Assembly (NCBI RefSeq): GCF_001766835.1
Contig: NZ_LKEU01000033.1
Span: 1 to 64,000 of the forward strand
From: Acetobacterium wieringae
Lineage (GTDB): Bacteria; Bacillota; Clostridia; Eubacteriales; Eubacteriaceae
DNA: 64,000 nucleotides
Reading direction: 5' to 3'
The translations under genes were made by a program, and so were the position numbers. The notes beneath the pieces are model-generated. The model worked only from the letters and a program-made list of their open reading frames with translations. It was not told the DNA's origin and made no database searches. This document shows, one piece after another, positions 8,212-17,047 of the stretch; positions within the stretch are counted from its first letter, which is position 1; each line of letters starts with the position of its first letter.

Positions 8212-9139
8212 TTTTCCTTCCCCCTTCGTTTTTATGTGATAATTCATCCAACAACTTCATGACTTCTGCTTTGGTCGCCAAAGTTTCTGAAAATGCCGAT
8301 GCACTTCCGGTTACCACGCCCATCCGGAAGGCGTCCTGCAGATCCTGACTTTTAAGATAACCGGCAATAAACCCAGCCACCATCGAATCGCCTGCACCAA
8401 CGGAGTTTTTGACAATCCCTTTGGGCGGCTTCATTTCATGAACCTTGCCGCTTTCATCCACAAGAATGGCACCTTCTCCAGCCATCGATACCAACACATT
8501 TTGTGCACCCATTTGCTGCAATCGTTTAGCGTAAAGAATAATATCTTCTCGTTTGTTCAAAACAACCCCAAACATTTCCCCCAACTCGTGGTTGTTCGGT
8601 TTAATCAAAAATGGCTGGTATTTAACCACCCGAAGTAGCAGTTCACCGGTAGCATCCACGACGATTTTGACCCCACGGTTTTCTAATAATTTCATGATGC
8701 TTTCGTAGGTATCTTCAGGCAAAGCGGCGGGAATACTGCCTGCCAAAACCAGAATATCACCTTTTTCAATGGATTCCAGCTTTTTAAACAGCTCCCCAAG
8801 TTCTTTCTTACTGATGTCGGGTCCCTGCCCGTTGATTTCACTTTCCTGGTCGGCTTTTATTTTCACGTTGATTCTGGATATACCTGATTTTATTTTCACA
8901 AAATCGGTATAGCATCCAAAATCTTTGATCCGCCGTTGAATTTCTTTGCCGGTAAAACCGCCAATAAAACCCAAGGCGATATTTCTGATCTCCAGGTTTT
9001 TTAAAACCATCGACACGTTGATCCCTTTTCCGCCCGGATAGAGTTGCTCCCATTCACTGCGGTTGACCTCCCCTTCCCGAAAGGCGTCCAACCCCACAAT
9101 GTAATCCAGAGACGGGTTAAAGGTTACCGTAAAAATCAT
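8198..9139 (-). CDS. fruK: 1-phosphofructokinase
   Basis: A 313-residue PfkB-family kinase. The N-terminal FTVTFNPSLDYIV and YPGGKGINVS motifs bind the sugar phosphate, and the C-terminal SVGAGDSMVAGF motif carries the catalytic Asp and anion hole. It converts fructose-1-phosphate, made by FruA, to fructose-1,6-bisphosphate. The ATG at 9139 overlaps the fruR stop in an ATGA junction and has GGGAGGTGGATGGCAG upstream. Its 3' end overlaps fruA by 14 bases. Confidence 0.95.
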   Translation of the reverse strand: MIFTVTFNPSLDYIVGLDAFREGEVNRSEWEQLYPGGKGINVSMVLKNLEIRNIALGFIGGFTGKEIQRRIKDFGCYTDFVKIKSGISRINVKIKADQESEINGQGPDISKKELGELFKKLESIEKGDILVLAGSIPAALPEDTYESIMKLLENRGVKIVVDATGELLLRVVKYQPFLIKPNNHELGEMFGVVLNKREDIILYAKRLQQMGAQNVLVSMAGEGAILVDESGKVHEMKPPKGIVKNSVGAGDSMVAGFIAGYLKSQDLQDAFRMGVVTGSASAFSETLATKAEVMKLLDELSHKNEGGRKNADY

Positions 9140-9888
9140 CTGCCATCCACCTCCCAAACCTTTGTGTATTTTTTATAGCTCTCACTCCCCAGCCTGGTTG
9201 TGATAATTTCGGCTTGTTCCAGTTTACCAAAACTCACTGGCGCAATCAGATTAAATTTCGACGGATCTGCCAGTACATAGGCTGTCTTACAGCGGCTGAA
9301 AGCTTCCCTTTTAACCTGGGCCTCGGTCGGGTCTGGGGTGCTGTAACCAGCTTTCCGATCAATCCCATTGGTGCCAAAAAAACCTTTTGAAAAATTATAT
9401 TTGCCCAGACAATGAAGGGCCTCACTTCCCACCACGGCGTCAGTGATGGGTTTTATTTCACCACCGACGATAATTGTCCGACACCCCTTTTTAACAAGTT
9501 TTGCCGCAATAACCATCCCATTCGTGACATATACAGCGCCGCTTTCATTGATAAAATCAACCATGGCTTCCGTTGATGTTCCGGCATCGATATAAACAAA
9601 ATCATTTTTTTCAATCAGTCCCGCACTGAATTTGCCAATTGCTTGTTTTTCATCGCGATGATGGTCTTCCCGGAGTTGAAGGTCAAAATCAGCGGCTGCA
9701 AAACTGCCGTTTATCACCGCCGCCCCGCCATGAACCTTTCGTAGCTTTTTCTTGTTGTCAAGGGTGGTCAGATCCCGGCGGATTGTTGATTCCGAAATCT
9801 TTAGGGTCTCCGACAATTCTAAAACTGTAACCACGCCTTTTTCTTCAACCATTTGCAGGATTTTTGCCAGTCGTTCTTCAATAATCAT
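9136..9888 (-). CDS. fruR: DeoR-family transcriptional regulator of the fructose operon
   Basis: A 250-residue DeoR/GlpR-type repressor. The N-terminal winged helix-turn-helix contains VTVLELSETLKISESTIRRDLTTLD and the KVHGGA linker motif. The C-terminal sugar-phosphate-sensing domain has the D.GTST and TNG motifs (YIDAGTSTEAM, YVTNGMVIAA). It is the first gene of the fruR-fruK-fruA operon, so it most likely represses its own operon and is released by fructose-1-phosphate; that ligand is an inference from family and context. GAGGTGATTAAGG precedes the ATG. Confidence 0.93.
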   Translation of the reverse strand: MIIEERLAKILQMVEEKGVVTVLELSETLKISESTIRRDLTTLDNKKKLRKVHGGAAVINGSFAAADFDLQLREDHHRDEKQAIGKFSAGLIEKNDFVYIDAGTSTEAMVDFINESGAVYVTNGMVIAAKLVKKGCRTIIVGGEIKPITDAVVGSEALHCLGKYNFSKGFFGTNGIDRKAGYSTPDPTEAQVKREAFSRCKTAYVLADPSKFNLIAPVSFGKLEQAEIITTRLGSESYKKYTKVWEVDGR

Positions 9889-9910
9889 CCTTAATCACCT
9901 CTTTTTCTGA

Positions 9911-9973
9911 AGCTTATCACCATTTTCAGCCATTGTCAATCATAATAAATCATTTTTAGTCAAAATAAATCAT
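9911..9973 (-). promoter_or_regulatory. fru operon promoter with direct-repeat operator
   Basis: Minus strand TTGACA (9934-9939), a 17-base spacer and a weak -10 TAAGCT (9911-9916). Two copies of ATGATTTATT (plus-strand positions 9944-9953 and 9964-9973), exactly 20 bp apart, lie just upstream of the -35. Direct repeats are typical of DeoR-family operators, so this is a candidate FruR site. Confidence 0.6.
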
Positions 9974-10043
9974 ATTTGTGCATGATATCCATTTTTTGTC
10001 ATCTATTTTGCTTTTGTTTATTACTTACCCATTTTTTCTCAAT

Positions 10044-10082
10044 ACTAAAAAAAGATAGCATCAGATTCTGATACTATCTTTG
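10044..10082 (-). terminator. Terminator after the first two-component operon
   Basis: Minus strand AAAGATAGTATCAG, AAT, CTGATGCTATC and TTTTTTT, shortly after the kinase stop at 10103. Confidence 0.88.
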
Positions 10083-10102
10083 TGAACTTTTTATCGTCGG
10101 AC

Positions 10103-12211
10103 CTATTCTGCCATTGGTAAGATGATGGCGGCTTTAAATAGGTCACCATCGATTTCCAGTCTCAGCTCACCCTGCTGGATCGTCATCAGGTCTTTGGCAA
10201 TGGCAAGTCCCAAACCGCTGCCTTCACTGTTTCTGGTTTCATCACCCCGTTTAAATCGTTCCATCAGTTCCTCGGGAGAGATATTGAGCGGTTGTGCCGA
10301 GACATTTTTAAAGACCACTATTCCAGTTTTGTCGGCATCACATTTTGAAAATTCAATATACACCCGGGATTCTTTTTGAGCATATTTTAGGATATTAAAA
10401 AGCAAGTTTTCAATCACCCGCCAGAGCAGGCGGCCATCTGCCGTTACCACAAAAAGATCCTTAGGATATTGGGTAATAAACTCCAGTTGGGAATTGCCAA
10501 GTTCTTCTTCCATTTCACCCAAACCCTGGGTCATCAGCATTTCCAGATCAACCGCCTGGAACTCCACTTCAATGTTACCCGATGACGCTTTAGCAGCTTC
10601 AAACAAATCATCTGTCAGCACCTTGAGTCGGTGCGCCTTGTTTTCCAGAATCTCCAAGTACTTCTGCTTTGCCTCTGGATCGAGGTTTCCATTTTTTAAC
10701 AAATCGATGGAGGTAATAATCGAGGTCAGTGGGGTCCGGATATCGTGGGACACATTGGTCAGCAGCTCGGTTTTTAACCGCTGGCTTTTTACTTCTTCAG
10801 ACACTGCCAATGAAATGCCATCGCCAATGGCATTAATCCCATCCGCCAGTTCACCTAAAGCACCATCATAGCCAATCAGTTTATAGTCAACCTCACCATT
10901 TTTTATGCGTTCCAACCCTTCCAGAATCCCATCATATTTTTTTGCTTTTATTCCACCCAAATAAAGCAGATATATAATGCAAATAAAGGAGCAGACACCA
11001 AGAATCGGCACCTGAACCGACAGTGCCAGAACCACCAGCAGAATTGCCCAGAACATCAACCGTTTAACTGTCGGCGAGCCTTTCATGACATCATTGTAAT
11101 AGACAGCCAGTTTCTTGAACTGGTTTTTAATAAATCCCCATCCCTTTTTGATCAGTTTCAAAAATAACAATCGCTCCCCAAAACGGCGATCTTTTAAAAT
11201 TCGCACCAATGACAGTAGAAAGTTTAACCCCAACGCTGCCCCGACAGCAAAGAGCATCAGCATAACCACCCGCGGAAAATTCTGATCATAGAAAAAGACA
11301 ATTGCGGCAACGACCAGGGTTTCCACCACCAGCAATAATAAAAAGTGGGCGTCAATCCAGAACGCATCAATCGGCAATAGCTGGACTCCCTCGCTGTCTT
11401 TTTTGCGGCCGGCCGAAATACAGGAAAGCAGCATACCGATCGCCGCAAGAATTAGCGACACGACAAAGATACTCATTAGCCACAGAAATTCTTGACGTTC
11501 AGCCTGATACAATACTTCCCGCTCCGCAATATAGGCATCATCAAATCCAATGATGACCTGAAAATCCGGTTCAACAGCGTAGTCTAATGGTTCGAATTGA
11601 TCCATCTTAGGCAGTGTCGAGGAAATCGCCCCCTTGTTATAGGTGAAATTCACCCGTCGTTTAAGCAAATCATCCGGATTAGCGTCTTTAGGCTGACTGT
11701 TTGTGACCCCTTTGCTGTTAATAACGTAGGATAACCCCTGGGTTTGCTCCAATTCTTTTTTTAGTCGTTCATACTGAAACAGCCCCTCGTTAATCAGTTG
11801 TTTTTTTTGGGCCTCGAGCTCATCGGCGTAAGGTTCCCAGAAATCAGGATCAGTGAGCATCTCCGATTCGGTTGAGACACCCATTTCGTCCGGATCATTA
11901 AGATCCAACTCCGCTAAGATATCCCATTTATAGGCTTCCATCGCTGCAGGATCAATGGCATTTCCAGCCCGGATATTTTCTTCGCTCTGATAGAAATTAT
12001 AAACCTGATCGATATGATCGTAGGCGGTCAGAACTTTATTTTGCAGTTCTGCACTCTCCAAATAATTATTGGTATTGGCCAGATAATCCCAATTAAACCA
12101 GTAGGCTTCAAATAGTGCACCAAAACTGATGGTGACCAATACGACCGTCAAAAATGAACAGGTGATTTTAAATTTCTGATCAGTCCAGATAGTTTTCAAT
12201 TTTGTAGCCAA
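10103..12211 (-). CDS. Sensor histidine kinase (large extracytoplasmic and multi-TM sensor)
   Basis: A 702-residue membrane kinase. One N-terminal helix (about residues 14-36) is followed by an extracytoplasmic region of about 200 residues, then several membrane helices (about 240-420). The HisKA motif is LLTNVSHDIRTPLTSI, and HATPase motifs are NLLFNILKYA and EGSGLGLAIAKDL. The order of domains resembles VanS-like or orphan Firmicute kinases. No ATG exists near the start; the first usable codon is TTG at 12211, 32 bases inside the regulator gene, with AAAGGTGG upstream. The stimulus is unknown. Confidence 0.88.
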   Translation of the reverse strand: MATKLKTIWTDQKFKITCSFLTVVLVTISFGALFEAYWFNWDYLANTNNYLESAELQNKVLTAYDHIDQVYNFYQSEENIRAGNAIDPAAMEAYKWDILAELDLNDPDEMGVSTESEMLTDPDFWEPYADELEAQKKQLINEGLFQYERLKKELEQTQGLSYVINSKGVTNSQPKDANPDDLLKRRVNFTYNKGAISSTLPKMDQFEPLDYAVEPDFQVIIGFDDAYIAEREVLYQAERQEFLWLMSIFVVSLILAAIGMLLSCISAGRKKDSEGVQLLPIDAFWIDAHFLLLLVVETLVVAAIVFFYDQNFPRVVMLMLFAVGAALGLNFLLSLVRILKDRRFGERLLFLKLIKKGWGFIKNQFKKLAVYYNDVMKGSPTVKRLMFWAILLVVLALSVQVPILGVCSFICIIYLLYLGGIKAKKYDGILEGLERIKNGEVDYKLIGYDGALGELADGINAIGDGISLAVSEEVKSQRLKTELLTNVSHDIRTPLTSIITSIDLLKNGNLDPEAKQKYLEILENKAHRLKVLTDDLFEAAKASSGNIEVEFQAVDLEMLMTQGLGEMEEELGNSQLEFITQYPKDLFVVTADGRLLWRVIENLLFNILKYAQKESRVYIEFSKCDADKTGIVVFKNVSAQPLNISPEELMERFKRGDETRNSEGSGLGLAIAKDLMTIQQGELRLEIDGDLFKAAIILPMAE

Positions 12212-12872
12212 TGCCCCACACCACCTTTAGATATTTTGGTTCTTTGGGATTTATCTCGATTTTTTCCCGAATCCGCCGAATATGCACCGCCACCGTATTG
12301 TCCGAATTGTAAGCGGGTTCTTCCCAGGCATTCTCGTAGATCTGATCAATCGAAAAGACCTTGCCTTTTTCCGACATCAAAAAATGCATGATCTTGTATT
12401 CTACCGGCGTTAGTTTCACCTCTTCACCATCCACTGTCAGTCGTTTATAGTCATCCTCCAGCACCAGGCCGCCGGTACGGTAGGTTCCCACTTTTTCCGG
12501 GCAACCACCGAGGGTGTTGTAGCGCCGTAATTGCGACTTGACCCGGGCGATGACCTCCATGGGGTTAAAGGGTTTGGTTATGTAATCATCACCACCCATG
12601 GTCAAACCCATGATCTTGTCATTATCTTCAGTTTTAGCCGATAAAAAGATAATTGGGATATTTTTTGTTTCTCTTATTTTCATCGTTGCCCGTAGCCCAT
12701 CCATCTCCGGCATCATCACATCCATAATAATTAACTCAATATCTTCTTTTTCCACCAGTGCGATGGCTTCTCTTCCCGTATAGGCTTTTAAAATCGCATA
12801 GCCTTCGTTTTTTAAATAGAGCTCCAGGGCTTCAACGATTTCTTTTTCATCGTCGCAGATTAAAATACTCAT
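12180..12872 (-). CDS. OmpR-family response regulator
   Basis: A 230-residue regulator. The receiver domain starts MSILICDDEKEIVEAL, with the phospho-acceptor Asp in ELIIMDVMMPEMDG and the Lys in DDYITKPFNP. The C-terminal winged helix has the VAVHIRRIREKIE recognition region. I chose the ATG at 12872 because the longer ATG at 12899 lacks a ribosome binding site. It is cotranscribed with, and overlaps, the kinase downstream. Confidence 0.93.
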   Translation of the reverse strand: MSILICDDEKEIVEALELYLKNEGYAILKAYTGREAIALVEKEDIELIIMDVMMPEMDGLRATMKIRETKNIPIIFLSAKTEDNDKIMGLTMGGDDYITKPFNPMEVIARVKSQLRRYNTLGGCPEKVGTYRTGGLVLEDDYKRLTVDGEEVKLTPVEYKIMHFLMSEKGKVFSIDQIYENAWEEPAYNSDNTVAVHIRRIREKIEINPKEPKYLKVVWGIGYKIENYLD

Positions 12873-12902
12873 TTGCAAGCTTCCGCCTTTCTGTTTCATC
12901 TT

Positions 12903-12931
12903 GGTCTAACTTTAACACAAACTTCTGTCAA
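12903..12931 (-). promoter_or_regulatory. Promoter of the first two-component operon
   Basis: Minus strand TTGACA (12926-12931), a 17-base spacer and TAGACC (12903-12908), about 35 bp before the regulator start. Confidence 0.65.
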
Positions 12932-12999
12932 AAAAACGCTGAATTTCCTTAACAAATTCTTACGATCAAACCCGACTCAACGTTTCCCCAATCAAACCG

Positions 13000-13036
13000 C
13001 AAAAAGGGCAGCATTCCAATGGATTGCTGCCCTTAA
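13000..13036 (-). terminator. Terminator after the TetR gene
   Basis: Minus strand AAGGGCAGCA, loop, TGCTGCCCTTTTTG; stem of ten pairs just after the stop at 13044. Confidence 0.88.
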
Positions 13037-13043
13037 AAATGTT

Positions 13044-13691
13044 TTAGATTAAAAATTTAATGCCTTCTGGTTTGTTCTTGTTGGAAAACTCAAAGCCCTG
13101 CTGAATGGTATTTTCAATCATTTCACCATCTAAATTCATCAGTCGGAACAAATTCCGGATAAAAAAGTAAATCATCGCTCGGCTGGTAAATTTGATGTTC
13201 TTTTCATAAAAATCAATAAACAATTCTTTGCGGGCCCCATATTCGGAACGGGCGATAACTTCCAGATCGGCCTCGATATAATTCTTATTGAGAAAATCCA
13301 GACAGGAGCGATTGAGAGTGTTGGTAATGTTGGTTCGTCCATGAGGATTGACATTTTTTACCAGTACTTCATAATACAACGTTTTGTTATGCTCATCATT
13401 TAATATCGCTTCATAATACAGCACCAGGGCATAACAATACTTGGTATAAAGGTTGAGATTCTCCGAAACCGATGAAACATAATCATACAGTGCTAAAAAG
13501 AAGACATTGTAGATATCGGTGATCATATCATCTTTCTTTTTATAATAATAGGTAATGGTTCCCAGCTTGACATCGGCGCGATCGGCGATGTCCTGAATAC
13601 CGGTTTTGTTATAACCATTCTCATAAAATAAAATCTTTGCGGTTGTAATAATATTACTCTTTGTTTGGGTTCCTTTTCTTGACGTTGCCAT
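13044..13691 (-). CDS. TetR/AcrR-family transcriptional regulator
   Basis: A 215-residue regulator. The N-terminal TetR helix-turn-helix is clear in ILFYENGYNKTGIQDIADRA followed by VKLGTITYYYKKKDD. The remaining residues form a helical ligand domain with no recognisable ligand signature. The ATG at 13691 has AGGAAAGG upstream; an ATG seven codons earlier is less well placed. It lies downstream of the phenylacetate-CoA-ligase/ACT pair but has its own promoter, so a link to that operon is only suggestive. Confidence 0.9.
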   Translation of the reverse strand: MATSRKGTQTKSNIITTAKILFYENGYNKTGIQDIADRADVKLGTITYYYKKKDDMITDIYNVFFLALYDYVSSVSENLNLYTKYCYALVLYYEAILNDEHNKTLYYEVLVKNVNPHGRTNITNTLNRSCLDFLNKNYIEADLEVIARSEYGARKELFIDFYEKNIKFTSRAMIYFFIRNLFRLMNLDGEMIENTIQQGFEFSNKNKPEGIKFLI

Positions 13692-13746
13692 GGTTTGCCT
13701 TTCCTGTATCAATCATTTTCTTAGTTACATTTAATTCATACCTTTG

Positions 13747-13775
13747 ATCTTACGAAAAGTTTTGCGGAATGTCAA
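13747..13775 (-). promoter_or_regulatory. Promoter of the TetR gene
   Basis: Minus strand TTGACA (13770-13775), a 17-base spacer and TAAGAT (13747-13752). Confidence 0.75.
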
Positions 13776-13818
13776 TAGGAAATTTATAAATATTTCTAAT
13801 TTACCCTCACCCGTTAAA

Positions 13819-14256
13819 TTATTTCAGCAACAGCGTTTCCCGATCCAACAGATTTACCTCGGCAACCTTTTCCAGAGTTTCGATGGCCTTTTGCTGCACA
13901 TCATCATCCACCCGGATGATGATTATGGCATTGTCGGTTTTTTTCGGCAGAAACGAATAGGCGTAAACAATATTTATTTTTGCTTCAGTCAGGGCATTCA
14001 CCAGGGTGCTTAATCCGCCGGGATCATCAGAAATCTCCGCCGCCAGAACCGGGGTCACCGTGCTAATGATATCATTTTTCTTAAGCACCTCAATCCCTTT
14101 TTCGGTTTCCTGTAAAATCAGTCGGACGATCCCAAAATCGGTGGCATCGGCAATATTCAGAGACCGGATATTGATCTTATTTTCGGCCAGAATTTTCAAT
14201 ATATGATTCAGTCGGCCTTCATGGTTTTCGATGAAAATAGAAACTTGTCGTATCAT
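13819..14256 (-). CDS. Tandem ACT-domain protein
   Basis: A 145-residue protein made of two ACT domains: the first begins VSIFIENHEGRLNHILKILAENKINIRSLNI, the second about residue 70 with AAEISDDPGGLSTLVNALTEAKINIVYAYSF. ACT domains bind small ligands, usually amino acids. This two-ACT protein type is commonly found next to phenylacetate-CoA-ligase-like genes, as here (11 bases downstream of one), and may sense an aromatic amino acid or acid. AGGAGG precedes the ATG. Confidence 0.88.
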   Translation of the reverse strand: MIRQVSIFIENHEGRLNHILKILAENKINIRSLNIADATDFGIVRLILQETEKGIEVLKKNDIISTVTPVLAAEISDDPGGLSTLVNALTEAKINIVYAYSFLPKKTDNAIIIIRVDDDVQQKAIETLEKVAEVNLLDRETLLLK

Positions 14257-14267
14257 TTTTTCTCCTC

Positions 14268-15566
14268 CTAAATTTTTCTAAGATCCACAACCCGTTGGCT
14301 TTTCCCTTCGCTACGGGGCAGGCTTTTCGGTTCGACCAAAGCCACCTTGGTACTCACGCCAATGGTTGATTGAATCCGATCCCGGATCCGTTTTTCCAGG
14401 TTCTCCAGATTACTGATCCGATCCGAAAACAGCGCTTCACTGAGTTCAACCTTAACTTCCAGGGTGTCCAGAGAACCATCCCGACGCACCACCAATTGAT
14501 AATGGGGTTCGACTTCCCCAATTTCCAGCAAGACACTTTCAATCTGAGTTGGGAAAACATTCACCCCACGGATAATCAACATGTCATCGCTGCGCCCCTG
14601 GAGGCGGTTGATCCGCAGATGAGTTCGGCCACAACTGCAGGGTTCGGCAATAATCCGGGTAATATCCCGGGTACGATACCGAAGAATCGGAATCCCTTCT
14701 TTGGTAATAGTGGTGATCACCAATTCCCCCTGTTCGCCATAGGGCAGTACTTCCAAGGTATTGGGATCAATGATTTCCGGAATAAAGTGATCTTCCCAGA
14801 CGTGCAGCCCTTCCTGACATTCGCATTCGATGGCCACTCCCGGTCCCATGATTTCCGATAAACCATAAATGTCATAGGCTTTGATTTTGAGTTTTTTCTC
14901 AATATCTTTGCGGATGTTTTCTGACCAGGGTTCGGCACCAAAAATACCGGCTTTGATTTTTAAAGTTTCCGGATCAATCCCCGACTCCGCCAGCACCTCT
15001 GATAAATAAATAGCATAGGACGGGGTACATGTCAAGACGGTGGAACCAAAATCCTGCATAATCATAATTTGCTTGGCGGTGTTCCCGCCGGAGATCGGAA
15101 TAATTGAGGCACCCAGTCGTTCGGCCCCATAATGAACACCCAAACCACCGGTAAACAGCCCATAGCCATAGGCATTCTGGATCACCGAGTGCGGACCAGC
15201 TCCAGCTGCCACCAGACAGCGAGCCATCAACTCCGACCACATCGCGATATCATTCCGGGTATAACCAACCACCGTCGGTTTACCGGTGGTGCCGGATGAT
15301 GCATGGATTCGGACGATCTGTTCCAGAGGGACGGTGAAAAGCCCATACGGGTAATTATCCCGCAAATCAACCTTGGTTGTAAAAGGCAGCTTTTTAAGAT
15401 CATCCAGGGAGCTGACATCCTCTGGCATCAGACCTTTTTCCTGAAATTTATTGCGATAAAACGGGACATCGTGATAAATCCGATTGACCATTCGCTTTAG
15501 TCGTTCCAACTGCAGCTCCTGCAGTTTTTCTCTTGGCATGCATTCGTAGCTCTTATTCCAATACAT
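14268..15566 (-). CDS. paaK: Phenylacetate-CoA ligase-like AMP-forming enzyme
   Basis: A 432-residue member of the ANL superfamily. The AMP-binding motif is [16 protein letters not shown] at about residues 88-103, with [12 protein letters not shown] and the hinge motif [18 protein letters not shown] further on. The family activates aryl acetates (phenylacetate, indoleacetate) to CoA esters, often together with indolepyruvate ferredoxin oxidoreductase in anaerobes. The ATG at 15566 follows GGAGG with a 4-5 base spacer. An upstream T-box with a likely Phe specifier supports a role in aromatic amino acid metabolism. The exact substrate cannot be read from sequence. Confidence 0.88.
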   Translation of the reverse strand: MYWNKSYECMPREKLQELQLERLKRMVNRIYHDVPFYRNKFQEKGLMPEDVSSLDDLKKLPFTTKVDLRDNYPYGLFTVPLEQIVRIHASSGTTGKPTVVGYTRNDIAMWSELMARCLVAAGAGPHSVIQNAYGYGLFTGGLGVHYGAERLGASIIPISGGNTAKQIMIMQDFGSTVLTCTPSYAIYLSEVLAESGIDPETLKIKAGIFGAEPWSENIRKDIEKKLKIKAYDIYGLSEIMGPGVAIECECQEGLHVWEDHFIPEIIDPNTLEVLPYGEQGELVITTITKEGIPILRYRTRDITRIIAEPCSCGRTHLRINRLQGRSDDMLIIRGVNVFPTQIESVLLEIGEVEPHYQLVVRRDGSLDTLEVKVELSEALFSDRISNLENLEKRIRDRIQSTIGVSTKVALVEPKSLPRSEGKSQRVVDLRKI

Positions 15567-15715
15567 TTTTTCCTCCAAAATTTTCTTTAATTTAAAATCG
15601 GAACGCTTGTGGTTATGGGTGTGAAATTCAAGATGCACGTGCTGTGGCATCTTTATGATTAGGGAGTGCCTTACTGTTTACCTGTAAACAAAGTCATCAT
15701 TCCAGCCTTTGTAAA

Positions 15716-16010
15716 ATAAAAAGACCCATCCTTATTGAAAAGGACGAGTCTGACTCGCGGTACCACCTAATTTGATTATTAACTAATCCACCTTTTTAGA
15801 ACACGACCAACATTAGCCCCGTTCTTCCTATTTTAACGATGAGGGACACCGGATTCGCCTAATGGTGATACGAATAAATTACTTCACTCATGAATGTTCA
15901 GCCAATCAACTCCTGAGGGAACTTCATCAACATCATTGCCATTGGTTTCCAGCGCTACCAACTCTCTGAAGACTCTAATGAAAATTACTTTCCTCAATCA
16001 CAGTTTTTAA
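15716..16010 (-). ncRNA. T-box riboswitch (probably tRNA-Phe responsive)
   Basis: The minus strand carries the T-box AATTAGGTGGTACCGCG (around 15755-15771), then the terminator GACTCGTCC / GGATGGGTC followed by TTTTTATTT (15716-15752). Stem I has AGAGAGTTGG and GCTGGAAACC distal motifs. Stem I lower pairing TTTCATT/AGTGAAG and upper pairing TTCAG/CTGAA leave an internal loop whose 3' side is CATTCATG. The triplet TTC (15892-15894) followed by a purine is the best specifier candidate, coding Phe. Low charged tRNA-Phe would then turn on the ligase and ACT genes. The specifier call is an inference. Confidence 0.93.
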
Positions 16011-16021
16011 TTATTTCAATT

Positions 16022-16051
16022 ATTATATTACTAACCTTAAAATAATGTCAA
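16022..16051 (-). promoter_or_regulatory. Promoter of the T-box transcript
   Basis: Minus strand TTGACA (16046-16051), an 18-base spacer and TATAAT (16022-16027). Confidence 0.83.
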
Positions 16052-16120
16052 GAATTTTTTAGATCCGTCTGTTCAGGCCTATATTTGCAGTCTATTTAGC
16101 GATCCTGAAACGTATGATCA

Positions 16121-16149
16121 TTGCCGTTTAAAAATACATGTGATAGGAT
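16121..16149 (+). promoter_or_regulatory. Promoter of the ABC transporter pair
   Basis: TTGCCG (16121-16126), a 17-base spacer and TAGGAT (16144-16149). It diverges from the T-box promoter. Confidence 0.55.
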
Positions 16150-16210
16150 TAACTTGTTTAGTTATATTTTCGTCGTTTTAATCTGAACAATGACCGATAA
16201 GGAGTTTACC

Positions 16211-17047
16211 ATGGATCATATTCTTATTTCACTCAATAGCATTTCTAAATATTTCGGGAAAAAACTAATCCTGAAAAATATCGATCTGACCATCACAAAA
16301 GAATCCACCATTGCTTTGCTGGGTCATAACGGCAGTGGCAAAAGTACCCTGCTCAAAATAATTGCTGGTTTGTCTAAAATTTCTGCCGGTACTATTGACT
16401 ATGCGCCCCAAGTTAAGCTTGCTTACATCCCCGAGAATTTCCCTAAAATCGATCTGACAGCCAGTGAATTTGTTAAATACATGGGTTTGATTGGCGGACT
16501 GTCTCAAAAGAAAATCAGCACCCGAATGTTTGAATTGTTTCAGGCCTTTGAGATGGCTGACATGATTGATGTTCCGATCAAACATCTTTCCAAAGGTACG
16601 ATCCAAAAGGTGGCAGTTATCCAAGCCTTACTGGATCCTCCTGATGTTTTGCTGCTGGATGAGCCGTTATCCGGCCAGGACACCCAATCTCAAAAGTTAT
16701 TTATCCAGATGGTTCAGGAACTGCAGCAACAGGGCCTTGCCACAATTATGTCCTGTCACGAACGATTTCTCGTGAGTCAACTGGCAGACCATGCTTATGA
16801 AATTTCTGATCACCAGTTACTGCCCCTCGATTTATCCGACCTAAAGGAAATTAAATATGATATCTTGATTTTCGAAGCCCCGCCTGGGACGAAAATTGAT
16901 TCAAGTCTTCAGGATTTAATCGAGCGAGCTGAATGGGATCATAACCGCCTAAAACTGATTGTTCAAAGTGATCACAGTCATGCTGTTCTCAAGAAGCTGT
17001 TAAAAGATGAATTCAGACTGCGCACGATGGAAGGGATGAAGCAATGA
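16211..17047 (+). CDS. ABC transporter ATP-binding protein
   Basis: A 278-residue ATPase with Walker A LLGHNGSGKSTLLKI, signature LSKGTIQKVAV and Walker B DVLLLDEPLSGQD. The C-terminal 70 residues after the H-loop (MSCHER) are an extra domain. AAGGAG precedes the ATG at 16211; an upstream ATG at 16190 has no ribosome binding site. Its stop overlaps the start of the permease gene. The CcmA-like ATPase plus a six-helix permease suggests export or membrane remodelling, but the substrate is not known. Confidence 0.88.
   Translation: MDHILISLNSISKYFGKKLILKNIDLTITKESTIALLGHNGSGKSTLLKIIAGLSKISAGTIDYAPQVKLAYIPENFPKIDLTASEFVKYMGLIGGLSQKKISTRMFELFQAFEMADMIDVPIKHLSKGTIQKVAVIQALLDPPDVLLLDEPLSGQDTQSQKLFIQMVQELQQQGLATIMSCHERFLVSQLADHAYEISDHQLLPLDLSDLKEIKYDILIFEAPPGTKIDSSLQDLIERAEWDHNRLKLIVQSDHSHAVLKKLLKDEFRLRTMEGMKQ

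Noticed and set aside
15567..15650. In-frame His-rich N-terminal extension of the phenylacetate-CoA ligase-like gene
   Set aside because: The upstream ATG has no ribosome binding site, whereas GGAGG directly precedes the ATG at 15566, giving the usual family length.
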